A DNA stretch of 64,000 nucleotides from positions 62,001 through 126,000 of the forward strand of contig NZ_CAXUSG020000002.1 in NCBI RefSeq assembly GCF_964253915.1, in the 5' to 3' direction. The DNA comes from Metarhizobium sp964253915. Lineage in GTDB: Bacteria > Pseudomonadota > Alphaproteobacteria > Rhizobiales > Rhizobiaceae. Below are positions 33,824-42,477 of this stretch, in pieces (position 1 is the stretch's first letter; each line of letters opens with the position of its first letter). Position numbers and translations under genes: made by a program. The notes beneath the pieces were generated by a model. It worked only from the letters and a program-made list of their open reading frames with translations, was not told where the DNA came from and did no database searches.

Positions 33824-34840
33824 ATGAAAACAATGAAAAAACTGCTGCTTGCCGCCGTTGCGGCGGTGTCGCTGATGCAGGCGCCGCATATGGCGCAGGC
33901 AGCCGATGTCGAGCAGATCGGTCGGTCCGCCTATCTGGAAGCGATGACGGGCAAGAAGGTGATCTTCGTGCCCCTGTCGCAGGGCATGGACCTGAACCAG
34001 GCCTGGGTCACCGTCTGGCAGCGCCATGCGGCACGCTACGGCTTCACGCTGGAAGTGCGTGACCCGAACATGAACACCGACGCCGGCATCCGCGCCCTGC
34101 AGGGCGCCATCGAGGAAAAGCCGGACCTCTTGATCGTCCAGAACCCCGACGTGCAGACCTATGCCCGCATGCTGAAGCAGGCGCAGTCCGCCGGCATCAA
34201 GGTGCTGCAGGTCAACATGCAGTCCGCCACCCAGACCGACAGCTATGTCGGCAACGACTGGATCGAGATGGGCCGCCTCGAAGCCGGCGAACTCGCCAAG
34301 ACCTGCATGGCGCCGGGCGCGCCGTCGAAGAAGATCGTCTGGCTGGCCGGCGTGCAGACGGGTGCCGCCAACATCTTCATGCGCACCGGCATCGACCAGA
34401 TCATCGCCGAAAACCCCGGCCTCGAACTGGTCTCCGACCAGCCGGCCGACTATGACAGCGAAAAGGCGCGCCAGATCACCGAGACGGTGCTGCAGCAGCA
34501 TCCCGATCTCTGCGGCATCATGGGTATCTGGGACAACGCCGAAGTGGGCGCCGGTGCGGCCGTTCTCGCGGCCGGCAAGCAGGATCAGGTGACGATCGTC
34601 ACCAACGGCGCCGGCGCCGATACCGGTTGCGAAAGCATCAAGAAGGGCCTTCTTGATGTGATCTACAATTTCAATGCGCCGATCCAGGGCGAAATCGCCG
34701 CCCAGCAGATCTCCGAGCTGCTGCAGCATCCGGACCGCGAAGCCGGCGCTGAGAAGACCATGTTCTTCGGCCCGATCACCCGCGTGGACAAGAACAACGC
34801 CACCGGTCGCAACTGCTGGAAAATCGACGACTTCAAGTAA
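33824..34840 (+). CDS. ribose-type ABC substrate-binding protein
   Basis: This 338-residue periplasmic protein of the Peripla_BP_4 sugar-binding group has signal peptide MKTMKKLLLAAVAAVSLMQAPHMAQA. The body shows KVIFVPLSQGMDLNQAWVTV, LLIVQNPDVQTYARMLKQAQSAGIKVLQVN and GIMGIWDNAEVGAGAAVL, typical of the RbsB fold. The ATG at 33824 has GGAGGAG. It lies between the two permease genes. Several cysteines (TCM, LCG, GCE, NCW) are unusual for the family and could form disulfides. The ligand is not identified; the adjoining propeller enzymes point to a sugar, sugar acid or lactone. Confidence 0.9.
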   Translation: MKTMKKLLLAAVAAVSLMQAPHMAQAADVEQIGRSAYLEAMTGKKVIFVPLSQGMDLNQAWVTVWQRHAARYGFTLEVRDPNMNTDAGIRALQGAIEEKPDLLIVQNPDVQTYARMLKQAQSAGIKVLQVNMQSATQTDSYVGNDWIEMGRLEAGELAKTCMAPGAPSKKIVWLAGVQTGAANIFMRTGIDQIIAENPGLELVSDQPADYDSEKARQITETVLQQHPDLCGIMGIWDNAEVGAGAAVLAAGKQDQVTIVTNGAGADTGCESIKKGLLDVIYNFNAPIQGEIAAQQISELLQHPDREAGAEKTMFFGPITRVDKNNATGRNCWKIDDFK

Positions 34841-34852
34841 TGGAAATGCAGG

Positions 34853-36970
34853 ATGACCCTGTCTGAAAGCCTTGTACGCCTGCGTTACCGGTTTTTCCCC
34901 GACCATGTGGTCGGGGAAATCCTCGGCAAGAAATGGATCGACAGCATCATACCCTTCATGGCGCTGCTGATCCTGATCGCCATCTTCGGCAGCATCGTGC
35001 CGCGTTTCTTCGAGCTGTCGACGCTGGCCAATCTCAGCGGCCAGACGGCGGAACTCGGGTTGATCGTGCTCGGCCTGACCATCGTCATGGTCTCGGGCGG
35101 CATCGATCTCTCCGTCGGCTCGACATTCGCGCTGGCGGTGCTGGCGACGCTCTACGGCATGAATGTCGGCCAATGGAGCGCCGGCACCGGCCTTGTGGCG
35201 ACGCTCGGCGTCGGCCTTGCCTGTGGCGCCGTCAACGGCTTCATGGTCGGCATCCTGCGCATGCGGGCGTTTCTGACGACACTGGTCACCCTGATCATCT
35301 TCCGTTCGATTTTCGAAATCATCTTCCCGCAGGTCTCCACCGAGATCGTCACCAGCTATCCGGATTCCCCGCTCTACGATTACCTCGGCATGGGCCGGTT
35401 CCTCGGCACGCCGGTGACCTTCCTCGTCTTCGTCGTCATCGCCATCGCGTTGCATATCGTGCTGTCGCGTGGCCGTTACGGCTGGCGGCTGCTCGCCGTC
35501 GGCGGCGCTCGGCGTTCGGCCTACAATGCCGGCGTCAACGTGCGCCTCACCGTGTTCAGCGCCTATGTCGTCTGTTCGATGATGGTGGCGCTGGCCGGCT
35601 TCTTCTTCGCCTCGCGCATCGGCAGCGCCGCATCCGATATCGGCGCCGGCCTCGAACTGCAGGCGCTGACGGCAACCGTACTCGGCGGCATTTCGCTGGG
35701 CGGCGGTCGCGGCTCGGTCGCCAAGGCGCTGATGGGCACGGTCTTCGTGCTCATTCTCTCCAACAGCCTGCTGCAGATGGCCGTTCCCGGCCCGGTCAAC
35801 GATTTCGTGCTCGGGCTGGTGCTGGTCGCCGCCGTGTTCCTCGATGTCCGCTGGGTCAAGAACCGCCACAAGATCCTGCGCAGCGTCTACATCTCGCCGA
35901 CCTTCAACAAGATGCCGCCCTCCGTCTCGACGGAAGCCGGCTCGCCCATGGCCCCCAACGACCGGCTGCGGCAGGTGGGCGTCATCGGCCTCGGTACCCT
36001 CGACGGCGCCGAAGACGCCATCTTCGACAGGGACGACAACCTCTACACCGGCAGCCGCCACGGCGACATCCTGCGCTGGTTCCCGCCGGACTACACCCGC
36101 CACGAGGTTTTTGCCCATATCGGCGGCGCGCCGATGGGCATGACCTTCGACGAGGCCGGCAACATGGCCGTCTGCATCGGCGGCATGGGCCTCTACCAGA
36201 TCACGCCGTCGGGCGAAGTCAGCCTGCTGACGGCGGAAACCAACCGCAGCCTGACCTCGGTCGCCGACGACAGCTCGATGAAGCTTGCCGACGACTGCGA
36301 CATCCTGCCGGACGGCCGCATCATCTTCTCCGAGGCCACCGTGCGTTTCGAGATGCACGACTGGTATGCGGATGCGCTGGAAAGCCGCGGCAACGGCCGC
36401 CTGATCGTCCACGATCCGAAGACGAAATCGACGCGCACCATCCTCTCCAACCTCGTTTTCCCCAACGGCGTCTGCACCTCCTATGACGGCGAGTCGGTGT
36501 TGTTTGCCGAAAGCTGGGCCTGCCGCATCAACCGCTATTATTTCGCCGGCCCCAAGACCGGGCAGGTGGAGCGGGTCATCGAGGGACTGCCGGGGTATCC
36601 CGACAACATCAACCGCGCCTCCGACGGCACCTACTGGCTGGCGCTGATGGGCATGCGCACGCCGGCGCTCGACCTGTCGCTGGAAATGCCGGGTTTCCGC
36701 CGCCGCATGGCGCGGCGGGTTTCGGAAGACGCCTGGCTGATGCCGAACCTCAACACCGGTTGTGTGCTGCGCTTCAACGAACAGGGCCAGATCCTTGAAA
36801 GTTATTGGGATCTCGGCGGCCAGAAACACCCGATGATCACCTCCATGCGCGAGCACAAGGGCGTGCTTTACCTCTGCGGCATCTTCAACAACCGCATGGG
36901 CACGCTGGCACTCCCCGATGCCGACCCCAACTGGTGCGGCGTGGATACCTACTGGAGGAAGCCGGCATGA
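34853..36970 (+). CDS. RbsC-type ABC permease fused to SMP-30/strictosidine-synthase-like beta-propeller
   Basis: This 705-residue fusion has a permease part, residues 1 to about 345, with VMVSGGIDLSVGSTFALAVL, AVGGARRSAYNAGV and VLGGISLGGGRGSVAKALMGT, and about nine helices. After a short linker, residues 366-705 form a soluble beta-propeller like SMP-30/gluconolactonase/strictosidine synthase (GTLDGAEDAIFDRDDNLYTG, SVADDSSMKLADDCDILPDG, LVFPNGVCTSYDGESVLFAE, GYPDNINRASDGTYWLAL). One open frame covers both without stop or frameshift, and no good ribosome site precedes the internal ATG at 35948. The propeller should lie on whichever side the last helix exits. A lactonase-type role coupled to transport is inferred. 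Confidence 0.9.
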   Translation: MTLSESLVRLRYRFFPDHVVGEILGKKWIDSIIPFMALLILIAIFGSIVPRFFELSTLANLSGQTAELGLIVLGLTIVMVSGGIDLSVGSTFALAVLATLYGMNVGQWSAGTGLVATLGVGLACGAVNGFMVGILRMRAFLTTLVTLIIFRSIFEIIFPQVSTEIVTSYPDSPLYDYLGMGRFLGTPVTFLVFVVIAIALHIVLSRGRYGWRLLAVGGARRSAYNAGVNVRLTVFSAYVVCSMMVALAGFFFASRIGSAASDIGAGLELQALTATVLGGISLGGGRGSVAKALMGTVFVLILSNSLLQMAVPGPVNDFVLGLVLVAAVFLDVRWVKNRHKILRSVYISPTFNKMPPSVSTEAGSPMAPNDRLRQVGVIGLGTLDGAEDAIFDRDDNLYTGSRHGDILRWFPPDYTRHEVFAHIGGAPMGMTFDEAGNMAVCIGGMGLYQITPSGEVSLLTAETNRSLTSVADDSSMKLADDCDILPDGRIIFSEATVRFEMHDWYADALESRGNGRLIVHDPKTKSTRTILSNLVFPNGVCTSYDGESVLFAESWACRINRYYFAGPKTGQVERVIEGLPGYPDNINRASDGTYWLALMGMRTPALDLSLEMPGFRRRMARRVSEDAWLMPNLNTGCVLRFNEQGQILESYWDLGGQKHPMITSMREHKGVLYLCGIFNNRMGTLALPDADPNWCGVDTYWRKPA

Positions 36971-38058
36971 ATTTCCTTCGCCGACTGCTCGGCCGCGACG
37001 AATGGGCGATCACGCTCCCGGTTCTCGACGGCCCGCTTTTGCCGAACCAGGCGCTGGAGGAGGCCGAAACTTTTGCCGACCTTGCCGGTGCCGACAACCT
37101 CGTCGCCACGGAAAAGGGTCTGGTGGCAAGCTCCGGAAACCGGCTGTTGCGTTACGACGCCAGCGGTCAAAGCGAGACCCTTGCCGAATTCGACAGTCCG
37201 GTCAGCGCCGTCACGGCGGCCAAGGGCATGCTGGCGATCGGGCTCGACGGCGACGGCGTCGTCATCCAGGGCGGGCAGCACGGCGGCCGCAAATTTACCG
37301 AGGCGAACGGCCGCAAATTCGGCTGCGTCACGGCACTGACCTTCCTCGATGCCAATACGCTGCTGATGGCGAACGGTTCCGATGCCGTGCCGGCAGAGCA
37401 ATGGCGCCGCGACCTGATGCAGAAGGGTGCGACCGGCAGCCTGTGGAAACTCGACCTCAAGACCGGCACCGTAACCTGCATTGCCGATGGTCTCGCCTGG
37501 CCGGCGGGGATCGCCACCACCGGTTCCAACCGCATCTACGTGTCGGAATCCTGGCGCCACCGGGTGCTGGCCATCGATCTGGCTTCAGGCCAGCGAGAAC
37601 CGGTGCTGGAACATCTTCCAGCCTATCCGGCGCGAATTTCTCCGGCCTATGACGCAGGTTACTGGCTTTCCTTCTATTCCGTGCGCAACCAGCTCGTCGA
37701 ATTCATCCTGCGCGAAGACGGTTATCGCACGCGCATGCTGGCGGAAGTGCCGGAAGCCCACTGGATGGCCCCGGCGCTCGCCTCCGGCCTGTCGTTCCGC
37801 GAGCCGATGCAGGGCAGCCAGCTGAAGCAGATGGGCGTGCTCAAACCTTATGCGGTGACCCGTTCCTACGGCCTGATCGCCAGTTGCGACGCCCGGATGC
37901 GGCCGCTCGCCAGCTTCCATTCCCGCGCCGACGGTTCGGCGCACGGCACTGTGGCGGCCTGCGAAGTCGGAGACGATCTGCTGGTCGCCTCGCGGGGCGG
38001 CGGGCGCATCCTGCGCCTGCCCGGCGTGGCGAACGGACACCGGGAGTTCCAGAGATGA
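36967..38058 (+). CDS. SMP-30/strictosidine-synthase-like beta-propeller protein
   Basis: This 363-residue second propeller has no signal peptide. It starts MNFLRRLLGRDEW and shows repeated strands such as GLAWPAGIATTGSNRIYVSE (equivalent of the FPNGVC strand of the fused propeller), ESWRHRVLAIDLASGQREPV and LPAYPARISPAYDAGYWLSF. Its start overlaps the fused permease stop (ATGA) and its stop overlaps the ATPase start (ATGA), so translation is coupled on both sides. It is divergent from the fused propeller but shares order and motifs, suggesting an old duplication. It is probably a cytoplasmic hydrolase or binding partner; the substrate is unknown. Confidence 0.8.
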   Translation: MNFLRRLLGRDEWAITLPVLDGPLLPNQALEEAETFADLAGADNLVATEKGLVASSGNRLLRYDASGQSETLAEFDSPVSAVTAAKGMLAIGLDGDGVVIQGGQHGGRKFTEANGRKFGCVTALTFLDANTLLMANGSDAVPAEQWRRDLMQKGATGSLWKLDLKTGTVTCIADGLAWPAGIATTGSNRIYVSESWRHRVLAIDLASGQREPVLEHLPAYPARISPAYDAGYWLSFYSVRNQLVEFILREDGYRTRMLAEVPEAHWMAPALASGLSFREPMQGSQLKQMGVLKPYAVTRSYGLIASCDARMRPLASFHSRADGSAHGTVAACEVGDDLLVASRGGGRILRLPGVANGHREFQR

Positions 38059-39548
38059 CCGATATCATCGAATTTCAGACCGCGACGAAAACTTTTGGCG
38101 GGCTCGCGGCGTTCAAGAACGTCAATTTTACGCTGCGCAAGGGCGAGATCCACGCGCTGCTGGGCGAAAACGGCGCCGGCAAATCGACGCTCACCAAGGT
38201 GATGGCCGGCGTCTACAAGCTCACCGAAGGTAAACTCTTGCTCGATGGTCGCGATGTCGTCTTCTCCTCGCCAAAGGATGCGCTCGACAAGGGCATCGTC
38301 ATGGTATTCCAGGAGACCAACCTCGTGCCGGCGATGACGGTGGCGCAAAACATCTATCTCGGCGAGGAGAAGATGTTCAACCGCCTGCGCGGCCTCTACA
38401 TCCAAGCCCGCCAGTTCCTCGTCGGCATGGGTTTCCAGGTCGATCCGACGGCGCAAGTCTCGACGCTTGGCGCGGCCCACAAGCAGATGGTCGAAATCGC
38501 CCGTGCCGTGCATCATAAGGCTCGCGTCATCGTCTTTGACGAACCGACCGCGACCCTGACGCCGGAAGAAAAGCGGCATTTCTTCAATCTCATCAAAAGG
38601 TTGGTAGACAACGGAGTTTCCATCGTCTTCATCACCCACGCGCTGGAAGAAGCGCTCGAAGCCGCCGACCGCATCACGGTGATGCGCGACGGCGAGGTGG
38701 TGGCCTCGGGCGAGGCGAAGGATTTTACGCGCTCCTCCATCGTCCAGGCGATGGTCGGCCGCAGCCTTACCGAAACCCTGCACGGTTCGGCGTCGCGCAC
38801 GCCGCGTCCTTACGGCGAAAAGGTGCTGTCGGTCGAAAACCTCTCCTGTGCCGGCCTGGTGCGCAACTCGTCCTTCTCGGTGTTTGCCGGGCAGGTGACG
38901 GGCATGTTCGGGTTGGTCGGCGCCGGCCGCACGGAGATGGCCAAGGTGATCTCCGGCGTCATGAAACGCAACCTGTTCCACGGCGGCGAAATCCGCCTGA
39001 ACGGCCGCTCGGTGCGTTACCGGGTGCCGCGTCCGGCGATGCTCGACGGCATCGTCTACGTCACCGAGGACCGCAAGTTCGACGGTTTCTTCGAAACCAT
39101 GACCGTCGGCGAAAACCTGCAGATCAGCGAACTCTCGAACGGCAGCAACCCGCTTAGCGTCGTCTCGTTGTCGCGGGCGCGCGTGCTCGCCAAGGAATGG
39201 GGCGAACGGTTAAAACTCAAGGCGATCAGCGACCGCGCCCGCATGATCGAGCTCTCTGGTGGCAACCAGCAGAAGGTGGTCATCGCCAAGGCGCTGATCC
39301 AGCAGCCGAAGCTGATCATCTTCGACGAGCCGACGCGCGGCGTCGATGTCGGCGCCATCGTCGAGATCCACCAGCTGATCGGCGAGCTTGCCGACCAGGG
39401 CATGGCGGTGGTGGTGATTTCCTCCTACCTGCCTGAAATCATGGCGGTTTCCGATCGCATCCTCGTGGCCAAACGCGGGCGCATCGTCGAGGAATTCATG
39501 GTGTCGGACGCTTCGGAGGAGCGGGTAATGTTCGCAGCGGTGCATTGA
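38055..39548 (+). CDS. ribose-type ABC ATPase with two ABC domains (RbsA family)
   Basis: This 497-residue tandem ATPase energises the importer. Domain 1 has Walker A GENGAGKST and Walker B VIVFDEPTATLT, with H-loop FITHALEEA; its signature is unusual (TLGAAHKQMVEIARA in place of LSVGQQQMVEIA). Domain 2 has the family's altered Walker A GLVGAGRTEM, signature LSGGNQQK, Walker B LIIFDEPTRGVD, and VISSYLPEI at the H-loop, all normal for RbsA-type proteins. The start overlaps the propeller gene by 4 bp. It is the last gene of the operon permease, binding protein, permease-propeller, propeller, ATPase. Confidence 0.93.
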   Translation: MTDIIEFQTATKTFGGLAAFKNVNFTLRKGEIHALLGENGAGKSTLTKVMAGVYKLTEGKLLLDGRDVVFSSPKDALDKGIVMVFQETNLVPAMTVAQNIYLGEEKMFNRLRGLYIQARQFLVGMGFQVDPTAQVSTLGAAHKQMVEIARAVHHKARVIVFDEPTATLTPEEKRHFFNLIKRLVDNGVSIVFITHALEEALEAADRITVMRDGEVVASGEAKDFTRSSIVQAMVGRSLTETLHGSASRTPRPYGEKVLSVENLSCAGLVRNSSFSVFAGQVTGMFGLVGAGRTEMAKVISGVMKRNLFHGGEIRLNGRSVRYRVPRPAMLDGIVYVTEDRKFDGFFETMTVGENLQISELSNGSNPLSVVSLSRARVLAKEWGERLKLKAISDRARMIELSGGNQQKVVIAKALIQQPKLIIFDEPTRGVDVGAIVEIHQLIGELADQGMAVVVISSYLPEIMAVSDRILVAKRGRIVEEFMVSDASEERVMFAAVH

Positions 39549-39593
39549 TTGCATATCTGCCGGAATAGCCCCCGCGTGACCTTGCATTTTTGC

Positions 39594-39610
39594 GATAAGG
39601 GGCGCTTATC
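39594..39610. promoter_or_regulatory. dyad upstream of LysR gene, candidate autoregulatory site
   Basis: GATAAG-N5-CTTATC lies 34 bases before the LysR start in the 95-bp gap after the ATPase gene. The interrupted dyad of about 15-17 bp is the size expected for a LysR site. Confidence 0.4.
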
Positions 39611-39643
39611 ATTGCCGCATGGTGAACAGGTACCCATGAGGCG

Positions 39644-40540
39644 ATGAGCAACGTCAATCTCAAGCTTCTGCAGACATTCCTTCTTGCGGCAGAACATGGC
39701 AGTTTTCGACGCGCGGCCGAAGAGAGCAACCGCTCGGCTTCGGCAGTCAGCATGCAGATCCGTGATCTGGAGGAACAGGTGGGCATCAGCCTGTTCATCC
39801 GCACGCCGCAGCGCGCCAACCTGACGCCGGAAGGCAAGATCCTGTTCGAACAGATCCGCCGGGCGATGACCGACGTCCAGTCCGGACTCGACCGGCTTGC
39901 GGAAATCGCCGCCCAGCGCAAGGGCCGGGTGCACATCGCCTGCGCCCCGACGCTCGCCGCCAGCCGCCTCGGCGACATTCTTGCGACGTTCAAGCTGCGC
40001 TACCCGCGCAGCATCGTCGAGGTGAAGGAGACGCCGCCGAGTGCGGCGCTGCTGCTGTTGCAGGAGCAGGAGGTGGAATTCTACATCGGGCCGGAAGTGC
40101 CCAACCTCGCGGATTTCCAGTTCGAATCGATCATAGACGATCCCCTGGTCGCCGCCGTGCCGCCGGATTTCGACAAGGGCCAAAAATCCTTCACCCTGTC
40201 GTCCTTCGCGGGCATCCCCCTCATTCTCCTGAACGACAAGACGGCCGTGCGCGGCCTTCTCGACCGGCTGGTCGCCGACGAGGGCATCAGCTTCAACGCG
40301 CAATACGAGGTGGAGAGCACGCAGACGGCCCTGGCGCTGGCGACGGCCGGCCTCGGCATCTGCATCGTGCCGAGCATCGCCGTCAGCTCGCGCCGCGACG
40401 ACAATCTGCGGGTGGTGCCCATCGCCCATCCGCTGGCGCGGCGCTCCGTCGGCATCATCACCGCCCGGGGCTATGTGCATCACAGCTTTTCCGAGCAGTT
40501 GATGAGCCTGATCCGCACCAACCTCAGGGAACTGGCCTGA
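39644..40540 (+). CDS. LysR-family transcriptional regulator
   Basis: This 298-residue regulator has an N-terminal wHTH (LLQTFLLAAEHGSFRRAAEE, SASAVSMQIRDLEEQVG, LFIRTPQRANLTPEG) and a C-terminal periplasmic-binding-like effector domain (GRVHIACAPTLAASRLGDIL onward; ALALATAGLGICIVPSIAV near the end). It follows the ribose-type importer on the same strand and lies upstream of the oppositely oriented aldehyde dehydrogenase. Either neighbour may be its target. The ribosome site before ATG 39644 is weak. Confidence 0.92.
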   Translation: MSNVNLKLLQTFLLAAEHGSFRRAAEESNRSASAVSMQIRDLEEQVGISLFIRTPQRANLTPEGKILFEQIRRAMTDVQSGLDRLAEIAAQRKGRVHIACAPTLAASRLGDILATFKLRYPRSIVEVKETPPSAALLLLQEQEVEFYIGPEVPNLADFQFESIIDDPLVAAVPPDFDKGQKSFTLSSFAGIPLILLNDKTAVRGLLDRLVADEGISFNAQYEVESTQTALALATAGLGICIVPSIAVSSRRDDNLRVVPIAHPLARRSVGIITARGYVHHSFSEQLMSLIRTNLRELA

Positions 40541-40600
40541 GGGCGTGTGTCGTCCCGGTTCGTTGATAGGCAGGCGTTTTCTGCGCTCCCAAATCTTCCA

Positions 40601-40715
40601 CCGACGTCATCCTCGGGCTTGACCCGAGGATCCAGGTACATGAAATGTATCGATTATTCGTAGCGATACGGGCAGACGCGGCAGATCCTCGGGTCAAGCC
40701 CGAGGATGACGTCGG
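40601..40715. repeat. 32-bp inverted repeat, RIME-like palindromic element
   Basis: The arms 40601-40632 and 40684-40715 are exact 32-base complements separated by 51 bases. Each arm also contains its own hairpin, CCTCGGG-N5-CCCGAGG. This layout, including the CCTCGGG...CCCGAGG core, fits the intergenic palindromic mosaic elements known from Rhizobium, Sinorhizobium and Agrobacterium. It lies between the converging LysR and aldehyde dehydrogenase genes, where it may also act as a two-way terminator or mRNA-end structure. Confidence 0.75.
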
Positions 40716-40820
40716 AGAGGGTTTCGAGGGTGACTTCGGAAAGGTTTTCCGGCGTTATCGGCACCCCAAGGTGGCTTTCGCCGTATTCTTGTTTCGCCGT
40801 AATGCCGGGCACACATGCCC

Positions 40821-42317
40821 TCAATCGGTCTGTATCCAGACCGCCTTGGTTTCGAGATATTCTCCAAGATGCTCGACACCGCCTTCGCGGCCGTAGCCGG
40901 ACATCTTCATGCCGCCGAAGGGCACGGCCGGGTCGAGTGCGTGATACATGTTGACCCAGACGGTGCCCGCCTTGATTCGTTGCGTCAGCTTGTGCGCCGT
41001 GCCGACATTGCTGGTGAAAACGCCGGCCGCCAGCCCGTAGGGCGTGGCGTTGGCGCGGGTTACCACTTCGTCGAGCGTATCGAAGGGCAGGGCGGAGATC
41101 ACCGGCCCGAAGATTTCTTCCCGTGCAATGGTCATCTCGTCGGTGACGGCGCCGAAGACGGTGGGTGCAATAAAATTGCCGGCATTGAAATCAGGGCCGG
41201 AGAGGCGCTTGCCGCCGACGACGAGGTCGGCGCCCTGCTGCCTGCCCACGTCGATATAACCTTCCACCTTGGCCGCCTGCCGGCTGCTGATGATCGGGCC
41301 GATTTCCGTCTGATCGTCAAGGCCATTGCCGATGCGTAGCTTGAGCGCGAATTCGGCGACCCGGCGGATGAATTCGTCGTGGATTTCCCGCGCCACGAAA
41401 AGCCGTGAGCCGGCAATGCAGATCTGGCCGGAATTGGCAAACACCGCCATGGCCGCCACCGGCACGGCGCGATCGATATCAGCATCGCGGCAGATGATCA
41501 TGGGCGACTTGCCGCCGAGTTCCAGCGAGACCCGCTTGAGATTGCTCGTGCCGGCGCGGGCAATCGCCTGGCCCGTCGCCGTTGAGCCGGTGAAGACGAT
41601 CTTGTCGACGCCGGGATGCAGCGAGAGCGGTGCGCCGGCCTCAGCACCGGTTCCGGTGACAACGTTGACGACGCCGTCCGGAACGCCTGCCTGCTGCATC
41701 AGTTTTCCGATCAGGAGCGGCGTCAGCGGCGCTTCTTCGGATGGCTTCAGCACCACGGTGCAGCCGGTTGCCAGCGCCGGGCCGATCTTCCAGATCGAGG
41801 CGGCAATCGGTGCGTTCCACGGAATGATCGCGCCGACGACGCCGACCGGTTCCTTGCGGGTGAAGGTGACGATCTCGCCGGGAATGGAATTTTCGATCAC
41901 TTCGCCATGGATTGCGGTCGCCTGTCCGGCATAGAAGCGCAACATGCCGATGACGCGGCGCCGGTTGGCGAGCGTGCGGCTGATCGGCATGCCCATGTCG
42001 AGCGTGTCGGAAAGGCAAAGTTCTTCCCAGTTCTGCTCGAAGAGGTCGGCGATCTTCAGGAGAAGTGCCTGGCGTTCGTAAGGCTTGAACTTCGACCATG
42101 GGCCTTCGAAGGCGGCACGTGCCGCGTTGACCGCCGCATCGATATCGGCAGCACCGCCGCGCGGCACCGTCGCCAGCAGCTTTCCGGTCGCCGGGTTGCG
42201 ACTTTCCAGAACCTCGCCCGATTGCGCCGGAACCCAGTTGCCGCCGATGAACATCGGCCGGAAATCTCCCGTATAAAGCGTCTCCGCCCGGGCTTTCGGG
42301 TCGAATGCGATGGTCAT
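40821..42317 (-). CDS. NAD(P)-dependent aldehyde dehydrogenase
   Basis: This 498-residue ALDH-superfamily enzyme has PWNAPIAASIWKIGPALATG with VVLKPSEEAP (cofactor site), FTGSTATGQAI, catalytic glutamate in LELGGKSP, catalytic cysteine in FANSGQICIAGSRLFV, and EEIFGPV. The start is the ATG at 42317 with GGAGGAG eight bases upstream; a longer frame adds six residues. Members oxidise aldehydes to acids. It is divergent from the SDR/isopropylmalate-dehydrogenase-like pair, with which it may share a pathway that oxidises a hydroxyl compound stepwise. Confidence 0.94.
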   Translation of the reverse strand: MTIAFDPKARAETLYTGDFRPMFIGGNWVPAQSGEVLESRNPATGKLLATVPRGGAADIDAAVNAARAAFEGPWSKFKPYERQALLLKIADLFEQNWEELCLSDTLDMGMPISRTLANRRRVIGMLRFYAGQATAIHGEVIENSIPGEIVTFTRKEPVGVVGAIIPWNAPIAASIWKIGPALATGCTVVLKPSEEAPLTPLLIGKLMQQAGVPDGVVNVVTGTGAEAGAPLSLHPGVDKIVFTGSTATGQAIARAGTSNLKRVSLELGGKSPMIICRDADIDRAVPVAAMAVFANSGQICIAGSRLFVAREIHDEFIRRVAEFALKLRIGNGLDDQTEIGPIISSRQAAKVEGYIDVGRQQGADLVVGGKRLSGPDFNAGNFIAPTVFGAVTDEMTIAREEIFGPVISALPFDTLDEVVTRANATPYGLAAGVFTSNVGTAHKLTQRIKAGTVWVNMYHALDPAVPFGGMKMSGYGREGGVEHLGEYLETKAVWIQTD

Positions 42318-42343
42318 GTCTCCTCCTCGCCGCAAGCGGCGTT

Positions 42344-42360
42344 ATGTCATTTTACGACAT
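42344..42360. promoter_or_regulatory. dyad in divergent promoter region
   Basis: ATGTC-N7-GACAT lies 26 bases upstream of the aldehyde dehydrogenase start in the 160-bp gap shared with the SDR gene. It is a candidate operator only; arms are short. Confidence 0.3.
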
Positions 42361-42477
42361 GGTATCCGATGTCGGCGCCGGCCGTACAAACAAGGAAACC
42401 TAATAAGGCGTTCAGATAATCGGACTACCTATCGGCGCCGTCTTCCCCGATTGTCTGCCGGCAGATGGAGGAGTGCA

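Noticed and set aside
32663..36856. 1397-codon open frame on the minus strand
   Set aside because: It lies antisense to three well-supported importer genes, is rich in His, Asp, Arg and Glu without any domain, and has no ribosome site. It is a high-GC shadow of strong codon bias.
40601..40715. Possible CRISPR or insertion-sequence end
   Set aside because: There are only two arms in inverted orientation with a 51-bp spacer and no transposase frame between them, so a palindromic intergenic element fits better.
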